DNA of 64,000 nucleotides from CAWIVJ01 sp963839525 (GCA_963839525.1 CAWIVJ010000007.1:248001-312000); one strand, 5' to 3'. Positions 17,943 through 27,422 are shown, counted from the stretch's first letter. The notes: generated by a model not told the origin, from the letters alone. A program made the numbers and translations.

Positions 17943-19397
17943 ATGAAGAAAATTATTTTAGCCTTAATTTTAATATTGATAACTTCTACAAATGTTTTTG
18001 CGGCAAAAATTCAAGATGATGTTAAAAATATCATTAAAAAAGATTTTCCAAAAACAGATTTTAGATTTGATGGATTGATAATTCTTCCCGATGGAACGAT
18101 TTATTTACCTTTGTATCCGGCGTTAGTTAAAAAACCTAAAAAACTTGAAATAAAGAGTACCCTTCCGACTGGAAAATCTCTCTCTGATAAGCCTGATGTA
18201 TTAATCTTAAACAATGATTTTGTGCTTTTAAAAATTATACTTGATCAAAAAAACAGAAAAACTGTTATAAATTTAAAAAATCCTCCTATAGAAGTCAAAA
18301 CAGGTCTTTTGCCTCAAGAGATGCTTGTTCCTACAGGACTTATAATTCCTGACAATATAAAAGGAATTATAGGAAATCTCCAAATACCTACGGCTATTGA
18401 TGCGGGACTTAGGATTAAAGCCGAACCTTTTTTAGAATACAAAACAGTAAAAACCTCTCAAACAACAAAAAATCTTGTTTCAAAAGTTCCTCAATTACAA
18501 AACAAGACACTATACATTGCAACTTGTTATTCAAAAAATATCCAGGTAGTACAAGGAGAATCCAGTATTTCAGAATATGCGCTTGCACAAAAAAGCATCC
18601 CTATTGATATTAATTCAACACCTGATGGTAAATTTTTGCTTGTTACATCATATGGAAAAACATTTGTAGACGTAATTTCTCTGGCTGATGAAAGAATAAT
18701 TAAACAACTTGATTTAACGGTTCAAGGAGAAGAAATTGTAATAGATAAAATTAAAAATAAAGCTTATGTCTCAAGTGGGAAAACTTCATCTATTTACGTA
18801 ATTGATTTAAGTACAATGAAACTTAAACAAAAAATTAAAGTTAAAGGCATGTGTGAAAAGCTTTCATTAAGTGAAGATGGGACAAAGCTTCTTTATGCAG
18901 ACAAAAAGACTAATGATATCTGGATTATTGAACTTGATAACAATTTTGTTATAAAAAATATCGGGAATTTTCCAAATATTTCAAAAATAGAGTATTCTCA
19001 AGAGAAAATTTATCTGACAAGCCGGATAAAAAATAGGTTAGCGATTGTAGATTATATAACATTGAGTTTGATAAAAGAAATTGATATCGAAACAAAACCT
19101 ATTGATATGTTAGTTTATAAGGATAAAATATTTATTTTATCTGCACAAAATAATATTGTACAGGTATTAGATGCTGTTAAAGATGAAATAACCGATACAA
19201 TTTATCTCAATACCAAAGGATTTTCAACAAAAATTTATCAAATCAAAGGCACAAATATTGCACTTGTAATGAATACTAAGGTGGACAAATACTCAGTATT
19301 AGACCTTAATAAAAAACAAGTTATTAAAACAAATTCTCTTGAAATTCCAGTTAGTGAAATTGTTGTTGTACCAAAAATCAAGAAAATAAATAAGTAA
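17943..19397 (+). CDS. secreted YVTN-type beta-propeller protein
   Basis: 484 residues with a signal peptide (MKKIILALILILITSTNVFA). Residues 30-170 form an uncharacterised domain with LPDGTIYLPLYPALV. From about 190 on come repeated blades of the YVTN/surface-antigen type: PIDINSTPDGKFLLVTSYGK, KAYVSSGKTSSIYVIDLST, LSLSEDGTKLLYAD, KPIDMLVYKDKIFIL. No catalytic residues are evident; binding or scaffolding in the periplasm is likely. Transcription probably starts at the ATG. The next gene starts 11 bp after its stop. Confidence 0.75.
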   Translation: MKKIILALILILITSTNVFAAKIQDDVKNIIKKDFPKTDFRFDGLIILPDGTIYLPLYPALVKKPKKLEIKSTLPTGKSLSDKPDVLILNNDFVLLKIILDQKNRKTVINLKNPPIEVKTGLLPQEMLVPTGLIIPDNIKGIIGNLQIPTAIDAGLRIKAEPFLEYKTVKTSQTTKNLVSKVPQLQNKTLYIATCYSKNIQVVQGESSISEYALAQKSIPIDINSTPDGKFLLVTSYGKTFVDVISLADERIIKQLDLTVQGEEIVIDKIKNKAYVSSGKTSSIYVIDLSTMKLKQKIKVKGMCEKLSLSEDGTKLLYADKKTNDIWIIELDNNFVIKNIGNFPNISKIEYSQEKIYLTSRIKNRLAIVDYITLSLIKEIDIETKPIDMLVYKDKIFILSAQNNIVQVLDAVKDEITDTIYLNTKGFSTKIYQIKGTNIALVMNTKVDKYSVLDLNKKQVIKTNSLEIPVSEIVVVPKIKKINK

Positions 19398-19398
19398 G

Positions 19399-19422
19399 AG
19401 GTGAAAAGTGAAAGGCGAAAAG
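19399..19422 (+). repeat. short 7-bp tandem repeats over a start codon
   Basis: AGGTGAA/AAGTGAA/AGGCGAA/AAG: three heptads and a part, spanning the ribosome binding site and GTG start of the O-methyltransferase gene, so the repeat supplies both its SD and first codons. Confidence 0.5.
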
Positions 19423-19986
19423 AGTAGTTTTGGAGTCTTATCACACTATTCGGAAGTCTTGACTAACCTTGAAAAAACGCAAAAAGATTTTTGGAATATT
19501 TCACGTGCAAGTGCAAACTTTTTAAATATGCTTATAAAAATTTCAGGAGCCAAAAATGTTGTTGAGGTTGGAACCTCAAACGGATATTCAGGTATTTGGA
19601 TTGCCGGCGCTCTCAAAGAAACCGGCGGACATTTAACTACAATTGAATATTATGAAAAAAGGATTTTACCGGCACGAGAGAATTTCAAAAAATGCGGAGT
19701 TGAAGATATTATTACAATAAAACAGGGTTCCGCATGCGATGTGCTTAAAACTCTTGATGGAGAGTTTGACTTTGCATTTATAGATGCGAATAAGGGTGAG
19801 TACATAAAATATTTTGATTTAATTGACCCGAAACTTAAAAAAGGCGGGATAATAACAGCTGATAACATTACCTCACATCCTAAAAAAGTTGCGCCTTTTG
19901 TAGAAAAAATCAAATCCGACCCGAATTATCAAGTGGAGATCCTTGACTTACCAGGCGGAATGCTGGTTGCATACAAAACAAACTAG
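19408..19986 (+). CDS. class I SAM-dependent O-methyltransferase (COMT-like)
   Basis: 192 residues from GTG 19408, behind AGAGGTG. Motif I VVEVGTSNGYSGIWIA binds SAM; the acidic loop TTIEYYEKR, the metal-binding FAFIDANKGEY and ADNITSH follow the methyltransferase-3 (caffeoyl-CoA/catechol type) pattern. Bacterial members methylate catechol-like hydroxyls; substrate unknown here. It follows the propeller gene by 10 bp, so they are probably cotranscribed. A terminator lies at 20035. Confidence 0.88.
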   Translation: MKGEKSSFGVLSHYSEVLTNLEKTQKDFWNISRASANFLNMLIKISGAKNVVEVGTSNGYSGIWIAGALKETGGHLTTIEYYEKRILPARENFKKCGVEDIITIKQGSACDVLKTLDGEFDFAFIDANKGEYIKYFDLIDPKLKKGGIITADNITSHPKKVAPFVEKIKSDPNYQVEILDLPGGMLVAYKTN

Positions 19987-20034
19987 GGAGTGTTGACACT
20001 AAATATAAACTTAATTTCTTCTGCATTTTTAGAC

Positions 20035-20063
20035 GAGTATCTTTTAATTGATACTCCTTTTTT
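20035..20063 (+). terminator. rho-independent terminator after O-methyltransferase gene
   Basis: GAGTATC/GATACTC stem with a loop of about 8 nt, followed by CTTTTTT on the plus strand. Confidence 0.8.
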
Positions 20064-20295
20064 AGACAACCCTGTTTTCTTCTAAAATTTTATCCGCTGC
20101 TTTATTTATTTTTTTAAATTCATCAGGAGTAACTTTATCTGCATCATTTGAGATTTTTTCAATCTTAGGATCTATTATCTGTAAAAGCCCCCCTTGCAAT
20201 GCCAGTGAAGCAATTCCCGCAGTAATTCCTCCGGCACTTAACCAAAAACCGGGCTTTTTATACTTTTGTCCGCTTGTACGATTAACTGAATTCAT
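20062..20295 (-). CDS. small membrane-anchored protein, unknown
   Basis: 77 residues. A polar N-terminus with NRTSGQKYKKPGF leads into a Gly/Ala-rich hydrophobic helix (SAGGITAGIASLALQGG), then an acidic/basic helical tail (KISNDADKVTPDEFKKINKA). No family recognised. Its stop touches the T tract of the plus-strand terminator. Short hydrophobic proteins of this style are common near the other INFxG-type genes in this window, but no motif is shared. Confidence 0.5.
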   Translation of the reverse strand: MNSVNRTSGQKYKKPGFWLSAGGITAGIASLALQGGLLQIIDPKIEKISNDADKVTPDEFKKINKAADKILEENRVV

Positions 20296-20446
20296 TATTT
20301 ATACACTTTACTACTTTTATATATTTATAAAATATTTTAATTTAAAAAAATTGCCCTCTTAATAAAATTTAAATTTTTATTAAAATGTTTTTATAGAAAA
20401 AATATTTTGTTTGATTTAAAATATTCTAAAATAAAAGGATTCTTAA

Positions 20447-22066
20447 ATGAAACATTCAAAATACTCAGCTGTAATAATAGGCGGCGGGATTGCCGGTCTT
20501 TACGCCGCGTTAAAAATAACTGAAAAAAATGAGCTTCCCGACGGATTATTGTTAATAACAAAATCAAAAATCGGAGAAAGTAATTCAAGGTATGCTCAAG
20601 GCGGAATTGTTGCTGTTTTGGAAGAAAATAAAAAAGACTCCACAAGCCTCCACATAGCTGATACTTTAAAAGCAGGTGCAGGATTAAGCGATTTTAATAT
20701 TGCAAAATTTATTTCAGAAAATTCCGACCATGTTATCAGAGACTTACTCGATTTAGGAGTAGAATTTGACAAAAATGGAGATAATAATTTTATTTTAACT
20801 TTAGAAGCAGCTCACAGCGTAAACAGAATTTTGCATTCAGGCGGTGATGCAACGGGAAGAGGAATAGAACAGGCTTTGACAAAAAAAGTACTTAAAAATC
20901 CGAACATAGAAGTTTATGAACAAACATTAGCAGTTGAATTACTAGTTAACCCGGACAGCGAATGTAAAGGAATGATAGTATTTAATGATTTAGCTCAAGA
21001 ATACGAGGTAGTATATTCATCTGCTGTGATTTTAGCCTCAGGAGGATTAGGACAGCTTTATAAATACACAACAAATCCAACAGTTGCAACGGGTGATGGT
21101 ATAGCTTTAGCTTACAATGCAGGTGCAATTATTCAGGATATGGAATTTATACAGTTTCACCCTACAGCATTAGCATTAAATGCGGATGGTAACAGATTTT
21201 TAATCTCAGAGGCTGTAAGAGGTGAAGGTGCAAAGCTTGTTGATGCGAATGGAGTTAAATTTATGCATAAATATCACGAACAAAAAGAGCTTGCGCCCCG
21301 TGATATTGTAACACGTGCTATTTTTAACGAAATGCAGGAACAAAATTTAAATAACGTTTATTTAGATTCAACACATATTGAAAAAGATAAATTACAAAAC
21401 CGTTTTCCGAATATTACAAGAATTTGTGAAGAAAATGGAATTGATATTTCAAAAGATCTTATTCCTGTAGCTCCTGCTGCACATTATTCAATGGGTGGAA
21501 TTAAAACAAATATTGAAGGACAAACATCTATTCGCGGACTTTATGCAATAGGAGAGGTTGCTTCAACCGGGCTGCACGGTGCAAACCGTCTTGCAAGTAA
21601 CTCCCTGCTTGAATGCGTTGTTTGCGCTTACGAGTTATCTAATTATTTAACTTCTTCCAATCTTATTCCTCCAAAACAAATCGATGAAACAGTTAAAAAT
21701 ATTGTGGATAAATATTCTCAAAATATTGAAGAAAAAAAATATGATGTTGAAAAATTCAAAACCGAATTACAAAACACAATGTGGGATTATGTTGGAATTT
21801 TAAGGGATGAAAAATCCTTAAAAATTGCAAATAAAAAATTAGAAGAACTTAAATCAAAATTCTCTATAAATGAAAATTGCTCTAATAAGCAAGAATATGA
21901 ATATAAAAATATGCTTATTGTTGCTCAATTGATAATTGATTCAGCATTGAAACGAAAAGAATCACGAGGCGCACATTTTAGGAAAGATTACCCTGCCTCA
22001 AGTGAGAAAGCGGAGCATAGTCGTATAGTAAAAGGAGAACAAACGCCTGTGTTTGTTTGGCAATAA
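20447..22066 (+). CDS. nadB: L-aspartate oxidase NadB
   Basis: 539 residues. The N-terminal FAD site AVIIGGGIAGLYAALKI, then SNSRYAQGGIVAVL, SGGDATGRGIEQAL, QFHPTAL, and the succinate-dehydrogenase-like APAAHYSMGGIKTN and TGLHGANRLASNSLLECVV. The C-terminal helical domain ends with ESRGAHFRKDYP. It oxidises aspartate to iminoaspartate, the first step of NAD synthesis. nadC follows 5 bp after the stop; the partner nadA is not in this window. Site AAAAGGA before the ATG. Confidence 0.97.
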   Translation: MKHSKYSAVIIGGGIAGLYAALKITEKNELPDGLLLITKSKIGESNSRYAQGGIVAVLEENKKDSTSLHIADTLKAGAGLSDFNIAKFISENSDHVIRDLLDLGVEFDKNGDNNFILTLEAAHSVNRILHSGGDATGRGIEQALTKKVLKNPNIEVYEQTLAVELLVNPDSECKGMIVFNDLAQEYEVVYSSAVILASGGLGQLYKYTTNPTVATGDGIALAYNAGAIIQDMEFIQFHPTALALNADGNRFLISEAVRGEGAKLVDANGVKFMHKYHEQKELAPRDIVTRAIFNEMQEQNLNNVYLDSTHIEKDKLQNRFPNITRICEENGIDISKDLIPVAPAAHYSMGGIKTNIEGQTSIRGLYAIGEVASTGLHGANRLASNSLLECVVCAYELSNYLTSSNLIPPKQIDETVKNIVDKYSQNIEEKKYDVEKFKTELQNTMWDYVGILRDEKSLKIANKKLEELKSKFSINENCSNKQEYEYKNMLIVAQLIIDSALKRKESRGAHFRKDYPASSEKAEHSRIVKGEQTPVFVWQ

Positions 22067-22071
22067 GGGTT

Positions 22072-22911
22072 ATGGAACAATTTTTACATGATTTTATAAT
22101 AGAAAAACATATTAAAGCCGCACTAGAAGAAGACATAGGTTATGGCGACATAACAACTGATTTTCTAGCGACAAAAGATGATTTTTTATCAGGAGAATTA
22201 ATAAGCCGTGAAGATGGTATTTTATGCGGATGCCAAGTTTTTGAAAAGGTTTTCAAAGTGCTTTGCGATAAAATTGAAATTAAATTTTATTTTGAAGATG
22301 GCGATTTTATCGCTGCAGGCGATAAAATCGCCTCAATATCAGGTTCTGCTAAATTTATACTAACCGGAGAAAGAACCTCTCTTAATTACATTCAAAGAAT
22401 GAGCGGGATTGCTACTGAAACCAACAAATACGTAAAAGCAATAAGTGATTATTCTGCAAAAATTGTTGACACAAGAAAAACAACTCCAAATTTCAGACTT
22501 TTTGAAAAATATGCGGTAAAAACCGGCGGAGGGTCATTACATAGATTCAACCTTTCAGATTGCGTGATGATAAAAGATAATCATATTAAACTCGCAGGTT
22601 CTATTACAAAAGCTGTTGAAAAATTAAGAAAAAATCTTTCGCATGCACATAAAATTGAAATTGAATGTGATAATTTAGAGCAAGTTCAAGAAGCGTTAAA
22701 ATGCAAAGCAGATATAATTATGCTTGACAATATGACTAAAGAAGAAATGAAAAAAGCTTGCAAGTTAATTAATAAACAAGCTGTTGTTGAAGCAAGCGGG
22801 AATGTAAATTTAAAAACCATTAATCAAATTGCATCAACAGGTGTCGACATAATTTCATCCAGTGCAATTATTGCAAAAGCTCCGACATTGGACTTAGGGT
22901 TGGATATTTAA
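22072..22911 (+). CDS. nadC: nicotinate-nucleotide pyrophosphorylase NadC
   Basis: 279 residues from ATG 22072 (AAGGG just upstream, at the nadB stop); a more upstream TTG is rejected. Blocks: ALEEDIGYGDITTDFL, LTGERTSLNYIQRMSGIAT, VDTRKTTPNFRLFEKYAVKT, GGGSLHRFNLSDCVMIKDNH, IEIECDNLEQ, VEASGNVNL. It converts quinolinate and PRPP to nicotinate mononucleotide. Residues about 77-87 are encoded by a perfect 14-bp inverted repeat, but the length there matches the family, so nothing was inserted. Confidence 0.97.
   Translation: MEQFLHDFIIEKHIKAALEEDIGYGDITTDFLATKDDFLSGELISREDGILCGCQVFEKVFKVLCDKIEIKFYFEDGDFIAAGDKIASISGSAKFILTGERTSLNYIQRMSGIATETNKYVKAISDYSAKIVDTRKTTPNFRLFEKYAVKTGGGSLHRFNLSDCVMIKDNHIKLAGSITKAVEKLRKNLSHAHKIEIECDNLEQVQEALKCKADIIMLDNMTKEEMKKACKLINKQAVVEASGNVNLKTINQIASTGVDIISSSAIIAKAPTLDLGLDI
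22300..22332. repeat. palindrome inside nadC
   Basis: GGCGATTTTATCGC (22300-22313) and its perfect complement (22319-22332) with a 5-nt centre; each arm is itself palindromic (GCGAT/ATCGC). It shares GGCGATTTT with the palindrome at 13664. Confidence 0.65.
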
Positions 22912-22933
22912 TTTTCTCGTCAAGATTGTTGTC

Positions 22934-22968
22934 TTGTAATTTTAAAAAAAATAAGCTAAAATAAGCAA
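22934..22968 (+). promoter_or_regulatory. promoter with leaderless spacing
   Basis: TTGTAA (22934-22939), exactly 17 nt, TAAAAT (22957-22962), 6 nt, ATG 22969. No ribosome binding site. The best-formed of the leaderless promoters in the window. Confidence 0.6.
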
Positions 22969-25116
22969 ATGAAGAAAAAAGTTATTGCTTATTTGCATAC
23001 TCACTGGGATAGAGAATGGTATAGAGAGTTTGAAGTTTTTAGACTAAGGCTCTTAAGTGTATTTGATAATACTTTAAATTTACTTGAAAAAGGTAGAATT
23101 CCCTGTTTTTATTTTGACGGTCAAACAAGTGCTATTGAAGATTACCTTGAAATCAACCCTCAAAAAGAGACTCTTATAAAAGATTTAATAAAACAAAAAA
23201 AACTTTTTATAGGACCTTCTTATACTCTTATTGATGAATTTTTGACAGATGGAGTTTGTTTCAGAAAAAATATTGAAATAGGTTTGAAATACGCAAAAAG
23301 CCTAGGTTGCAAGGATTTTTTAGGGTATTTTGCAGATACTTTTGGTCACAGTAAAAATGTTCCTTTAATTTTAAAGGAATTCGGTATTGATAAAGCTGTA
23401 GTTTGGCGTGGCTGTCCTGAGAATATTCCTTCTGAATTTTTATTTAACGGGATTAAGACCGTAAATCTCATTCGCGGATATTTCATGGATATTTTTTCAA
23501 GCGATTTACCAATTAAAGAAAAAAGCAATTTTATAAAAGAAATCTTAGATAAAATTGCTGAAAAATCTTCAAATGTATTGCTTTTGCCAATTGGCGCAGA
23601 TCATTTAGGAGTTAAAAGTGATATTAAAGAACAAATAAACGAGATTAATGAACATTTACAAGATTATGAAATAGAACTTTCTTCGCCGTTTAAATATTTT
23701 GAGCTTATTAAGAACAATTTTAAAATTAAGTGTAATGATGAGCTTCGTGATAATTCTTCTACCTTTATTTTATCAGGATGCTATTCTTCTCGTGTAAAGC
23801 TTAAACAATATAACGTTAAATGTTCTTATATGCTTGATTTAGCAAATAGATTTCAAAAATTCGCCAAAAAAAAATATAAAACAAAATCTTATGATAATGT
23901 TATTGAATATGCTTATAAACTGCTTTTACAAAATCAGGCTCATGATGGAATTTGCGGATGCTCAACCGATTTAGTTCATAAAGAAAATGAAATTCGCTAC
24001 GAAAAAGTTTTGCAAATAGCTGATACTGTTGTAAAAGAAATAATTCAGGAAACAGGCGAAAAATCTTTAATAATAAATTTATCGAATATTAATTTTAGCG
24101 GAATTATTGAATTTCAAAGCCCCCAAAAATATTCTGATAAAGAATTTGAACTTCTCTGTGTAGAAAAAGGAGTAAAAGATGCTCTTTTATATAATCCGCA
24201 AAAAATTCCGATAACTGAAGATTATAAAAATATTTATACCTATTTAGCAGAAATTGAAAATAAAACTCCGTCAAAAATACTTTCAAAAACTCATAGACCT
24301 TATGGCGGAAACTATTCTAAATCAGATTTAAGTATTTCTGATAATAAAATAGAAAATTCAAAAATATCACTTTTAATTAAAGATGGCAAAATTACAATAA
24401 AAGATAAAATATCCAATCAGACCTTTTCTGATTTTATTGATTTTGTAGATTTTAAAGATAAGGGTGATACTTATAATTTTGGACCTAAAATAAATGACCT
24501 TGGTGAAAAAAGCATCATAATTTCTTCAAAAATTTCAAGAAAAAAAGAGCTTAAATCAAGCCTTTTAGTTAAATTCAAAGTTAAAAACACCATTTTAAAC
24601 ACAGAAATTTCTTTGAATAAAAATTCTCATCTTATAAATTTTAAAATCAATTGGAACAATAAAATTAAAAACCATCTTTTGCAAGTTCAATTTAATTTAA
24701 AAGAACCGATTACAAAAACTTTTTCAGAAGACATGCATACTCTTATTGAAAGATCTTTTAATCCTGATTATGACATAAGAAAAAATTTACCCCAAACTAA
24801 AGGAATTGAAGCAAAGACAAATACAGCTCCGCTGCAAAGATATGTTTCAGCACAAGGATTTGAAATTATAACAAAAGGTTTGTGCGAATACGAAGTCAAA
24901 AAAAGTTCTATACTTATAACTTTACTGCGTTCAACAGGGATAATTTCAAATCCTAAAAACCCTGCACGCCTAACTCCTGCAGGTCCGCCAATTATAGTTA
25001 AAAATGCACAGCAATTAGGTAATAATACTGCAGAATTTTCTATAGGATTTGAGAAAATTGAAAACTGGCAAAAATCAACCGAAGAAATTTATCCTTATAT
25101 AATTTTTAACAAATAA
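22969..25116 (+). CDS. glycoside hydrolase family 38 alpha-mannosidase
   Basis: 715 residues. N-terminal HTHWDREWY holds the first zinc ligands (His12, Asp14); FADTFGHSKNVP holds the predicted Asp nucleophile; AHDGICGCSTD supplies the second zinc His. The middle helical and C-terminal beta-sandwich domains follow (about 360-715), ending LTPAGPPIIVKNA. It would release alpha-mannose or 2-O-mannosylglycerate-type substrates in the cytoplasm; no signal peptide. Related bacterial enzymes include MngB. It lies next to a sugar-ABC ATPase gene, convergent. Confidence 0.88.
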   Translation: MKKKVIAYLHTHWDREWYREFEVFRLRLLSVFDNTLNLLEKGRIPCFYFDGQTSAIEDYLEINPQKETLIKDLIKQKKLFIGPSYTLIDEFLTDGVCFRKNIEIGLKYAKSLGCKDFLGYFADTFGHSKNVPLILKEFGIDKAVVWRGCPENIPSEFLFNGIKTVNLIRGYFMDIFSSDLPIKEKSNFIKEILDKIAEKSSNVLLLPIGADHLGVKSDIKEQINEINEHLQDYEIELSSPFKYFELIKNNFKIKCNDELRDNSSTFILSGCYSSRVKLKQYNVKCSYMLDLANRFQKFAKKKYKTKSYDNVIEYAYKLLLQNQAHDGICGCSTDLVHKENEIRYEKVLQIADTVVKEIIQETGEKSLIINLSNINFSGIIEFQSPQKYSDKEFELLCVEKGVKDALLYNPQKIPITEDYKNIYTYLAEIENKTPSKILSKTHRPYGGNYSKSDLSISDNKIENSKISLLIKDGKITIKDKISNQTFSDFIDFVDFKDKGDTYNFGPKINDLGEKSIIISSKISRKKELKSSLLVKFKVKNTILNTEISLNKNSHLINFKINWNNKIKNHLLQVQFNLKEPITKTFSEDMHTLIERSFNPDYDIRKNLPQTKGIEAKTNTAPLQRYVSAQGFEIITKGLCEYEVKKSSILITLLRSTGIISNPKNPARLTPAGPPIIVKNAQQLGNNTAEFSIGFEKIENWQKSTEEIYPYIIFNK

Positions 25117-25138
25117 ACTTTTTATATGAAAATATTTA

Positions 25139-26200
25139 CTAATAAATCCTTTTGCCAGTTTCTAAATCAAATAATAGCAGTTTATTTTTATTTATTTTTA
25201 AGACAAGATCTTCATCAACTGCGAAATTTGGAGGAAGTTTCACGCAACATCTTACTTTTCCGATGAAAAAATAAACAATTTTTTCACTGCCAAGCATTTC
25301 TACCATATCCACCTTTACAACAAGCTTAATTTCTCCATCAGAACTCGTCATATTTTCAGGTCTGATTCCTACAGTTACATTTTTTCTTGCGCCTACAGCA
25401 AACTTTTGTTCTTCGCTAAGAATTATGGGAATATCTGCAATAACCATAGTATTAGAATTTAATATTGTCCCACGTAAAAAATTTATTTGGGGAGAGCCAA
25501 TAAATCCTGCAACAAAAGTATTATGAGGATTTTCATAAATGTTGTCAGGAGTGTCTACCTGTTGAATAACACCTTTGTCTAGAACAACAATTCTATCGCC
25601 CATTGTAAGCGCTTCAGTTTGATCATGGGTCACATAAATAAAGGTCGTCTGAAGTTTTTCATGAAGCTTTTTTATTTCAGAACGCATTTGTACCCTTAAT
25701 TTAGCGTCCAAATTAGAAAGGGGTTCATCCATTAAAAATACTTTAGGCTCCCGCACAATAGCCCTACCCAAAGCAACACGCTGTCTTTGTCCTCCTGATA
25801 ATTGTCTTGGTTTACGTTCCAATAACTCTATTAAATTCAAAATTTTAGCAGCTTCAATAACTTTTTTATGAATAACTTCCTCGTTAACTTTTCTCATTTT
25901 AAGTCCAAAAGCAATATTTTCATAAACAGTCATATGAGGATAAAGCGCATAACTTTGGAATACAAATGCAATATCCCTATCTTTTGGAGCAATTTTATTG
26001 ACTTTTTTATCTCCGATAAAAATTTCTCCGCCGGTTATTTCTTCTAAACCTGCTATCATACGTAAAATAGTAGATTTACCACAACCTGATGCACCTACAA
26101 GAACCAAAAATTCTTTATTTCTAATTTCCAGATTAATTCCATCGATAACAACATTTTTGTCATATGATTTTCGTATATTTTTAAGAATTACTTCACTCAA
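25139..26200 (-). CDS. sugar ABC transporter ATP-binding protein (UgpC/MsmX type)
   Basis: 353 residues. Walker A GASGCGKST, Q-loop FQSYALYPHMTVYENIAFGL, signature LSGGQRQRVALGRAIVREP, Walker B VFLMDEPLSNLDAKLR, H-loop TFIYVTHDQTEALTM. A C-terminal TOBE regulatory domain follows (about 240-353, VGIRPENM). No permease or binding protein gene is adjacent, so it is an orphan that may, like MsmX, serve several carbohydrate importers. It is convergent with the mannosidase gene, which may process an imported sugar. Confidence 0.92.
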   Translation of the reverse strand: MSEVILKNIRKSYDKNVVIDGINLEIRNKEFLVLVGASGCGKSTILRMIAGLEEITGGEIFIGDKKVNKIAPKDRDIAFVFQSYALYPHMTVYENIAFGLKMRKVNEEVIHKKVIEAAKILNLIELLERKPRQLSGGQRQRVALGRAIVREPKVFLMDEPLSNLDAKLRVQMRSEIKKLHEKLQTTFIYVTHDQTEALTMGDRIVVLDKGVIQQVDTPDNIYENPHNTFVAGFIGSPQINFLRGTILNSNTMVIADIPIILSEEQKFAVGARKNVTVGIRPENMTSSDGEIKLVVKVDMVEMLGSEKIVYFFIGKVRCCVKLPPNFAVDEDLVLKINKNKLLLFDLETGKRIY

Positions 26201-26305
26201 TTTTTATTATTCATCTCCATAAATGGTCGCTGCTGCAAATATTTTCAAAACTTTAACCATTTTAACAGAAAATTCCATAAAAATCGAGTTATTACAAATT
26301 GTAAA

Positions 26306-26974
26306 TTATGGTCTTAAGTAATCTCTAATTCCAATCTTAAGACTATTATTAGGACAAATTTCCAGACACTTTAAACAATTTATGCAATTTGGATTTACCA
26401 AGCTGTTTATCTTATTAACGGAAATCCCCATTAAACATTCTTTACTGCAAAGTTTACATGACAGACAAGAATCTGTTCTGTTTATTGTTATGGGTCTTAA
26501 TATTGAACATAAACCTAATTTTGCACCAATAGGACATAAATAACGGCAAAAGAACCTTTTAGTGAATAAAGATAAAATTCCTAACATTATTAAAAAATAA
26601 AAAGCAAAATCTAAACTTATATATCCTTTTAAAACTCCTGCAAAACTGCCCCAAACTTTATTTGGGAACAAAAAGATACCACCGATTGTAACAGAAAAAA
26701 ATAGTATTAAATATCTGGAATACTTTAAAATATTTTGAATTTTTTCATTAGGCTCAACTGTTTTTTTTATTACAAGGTTGCCTATATATCGGCATATATC
26801 TTGATAAAAGCCTACAAAGCACATCCAACCACAAAAAAATGGACCTAAAATAATAGACACAATTATTATAAAAATCATTAATGATTTAAAAGAAATTAAA
26901 CCTATCACAAATAAACTCAAAAAAAGCACTTGGGTTGCTAAACGAAAAAATGATATTGTGTATTTTCTTTCCAT
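26306..26974 (-). CDS. NapH/NosR-like membrane ferredoxin
   Basis: 222 residues with about five membrane helices. The membrane Cys motifs GWMCFVGF and CRYLCPIGA are of the NapH/NosR type (the first lacks the usual Pro). Two C-terminal 4Fe-4S sites follow: CLSCKLCSKEC and CINCLKCLEICP. Such proteins pass electrons from quinol or ferredoxin to a periplasmic or membrane partner. The small Cys protein directly upstream (20 bp) is the obvious candidate partner. No nitrate or nitrous oxide reductase gene is near. Confidence 0.85.
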   Translation of the reverse strand: MERKYTISFFRLATQVLFLSLFVIGLISFKSLMIFIIIVSIILGPFFCGWMCFVGFYQDICRYIGNLVIKKTVEPNEKIQNILKYSRYLILFFSVTIGGIFLFPNKVWGSFAGVLKGYISLDFAFYFLIMLGILSLFTKRFFCRYLCPIGAKLGLCSILRPITINRTDSCLSCKLCSKECLMGISVNKINSLVNPNCINCLKCLEICPNNSLKIGIRDYLRP

Positions 26975-26994
26975 AAATTACTTTTAGATTAGAA

Positions 26995-27246
26995 TTATTT
27001 TTTTACGGGTACTAATTTCCCCTTAATATTTTTGTATTGACCGCATTTACCTGTTTGATTCGATTTTATTAAACAATTAGAAGGGCAATTATTACATCTT
27101 ACTGATTTAGCCTGTTGTTTCTCTGTTTTTACATTTGATTTTATTTTTTTAGAAGTTGATGCATAAGTACCTGATTGCAAAATAGAAAAACAAAATGCAG
27201 TAATTACTACAATTATAAACCCTTTAAAAAATATTTTATTTTTCAT
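26995..27246 (-). CDS. small exported Cys protein, partner of NapH-like ferredoxin
   Basis: 83 residues: a signal or anchor helix (residues 8-27), a Lys/Ser linker, then VRCNNCPSNCLIKSNQTGKC, four Cys spaced C-x2-C-x3-C-x9-C, followed by GQYKN and GKL. The spacing resembles the small N-terminal Cys knuckle of AmmeMemoRadiSam-type radical-SAM activases (CPRxCxI..G..GxCG..N..GKL), here alone and outside the membrane. A metal or iron-sulphur site is likely; function unknown. AGGGGGG precedes the ATG. Confidence 0.65.
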   Translation of the reverse strand: MKNKIFFKGFIIVVITAFCFSILQSGTYASTSKKIKSNVKTEKQQAKSVRCNNCPSNCLIKSNQTGKCGQYKNIKGKLVPVKK

Positions 27247-27422
27247 AAGCCCCCCTCAAAAAATTTATTTATCTTTAAACAATAATTACAAAAAAATTAT
27301 ACCACAAAACTTATTTAAGTATTTATAAATAAGTTATTCCTTTTTTAAAATATCTAGGTCTAAAAGTTAAAGATACGATAGCTAAACCTAAATTGGCTAA
27401 GTAAACTATAAAGCTGTTTAAC

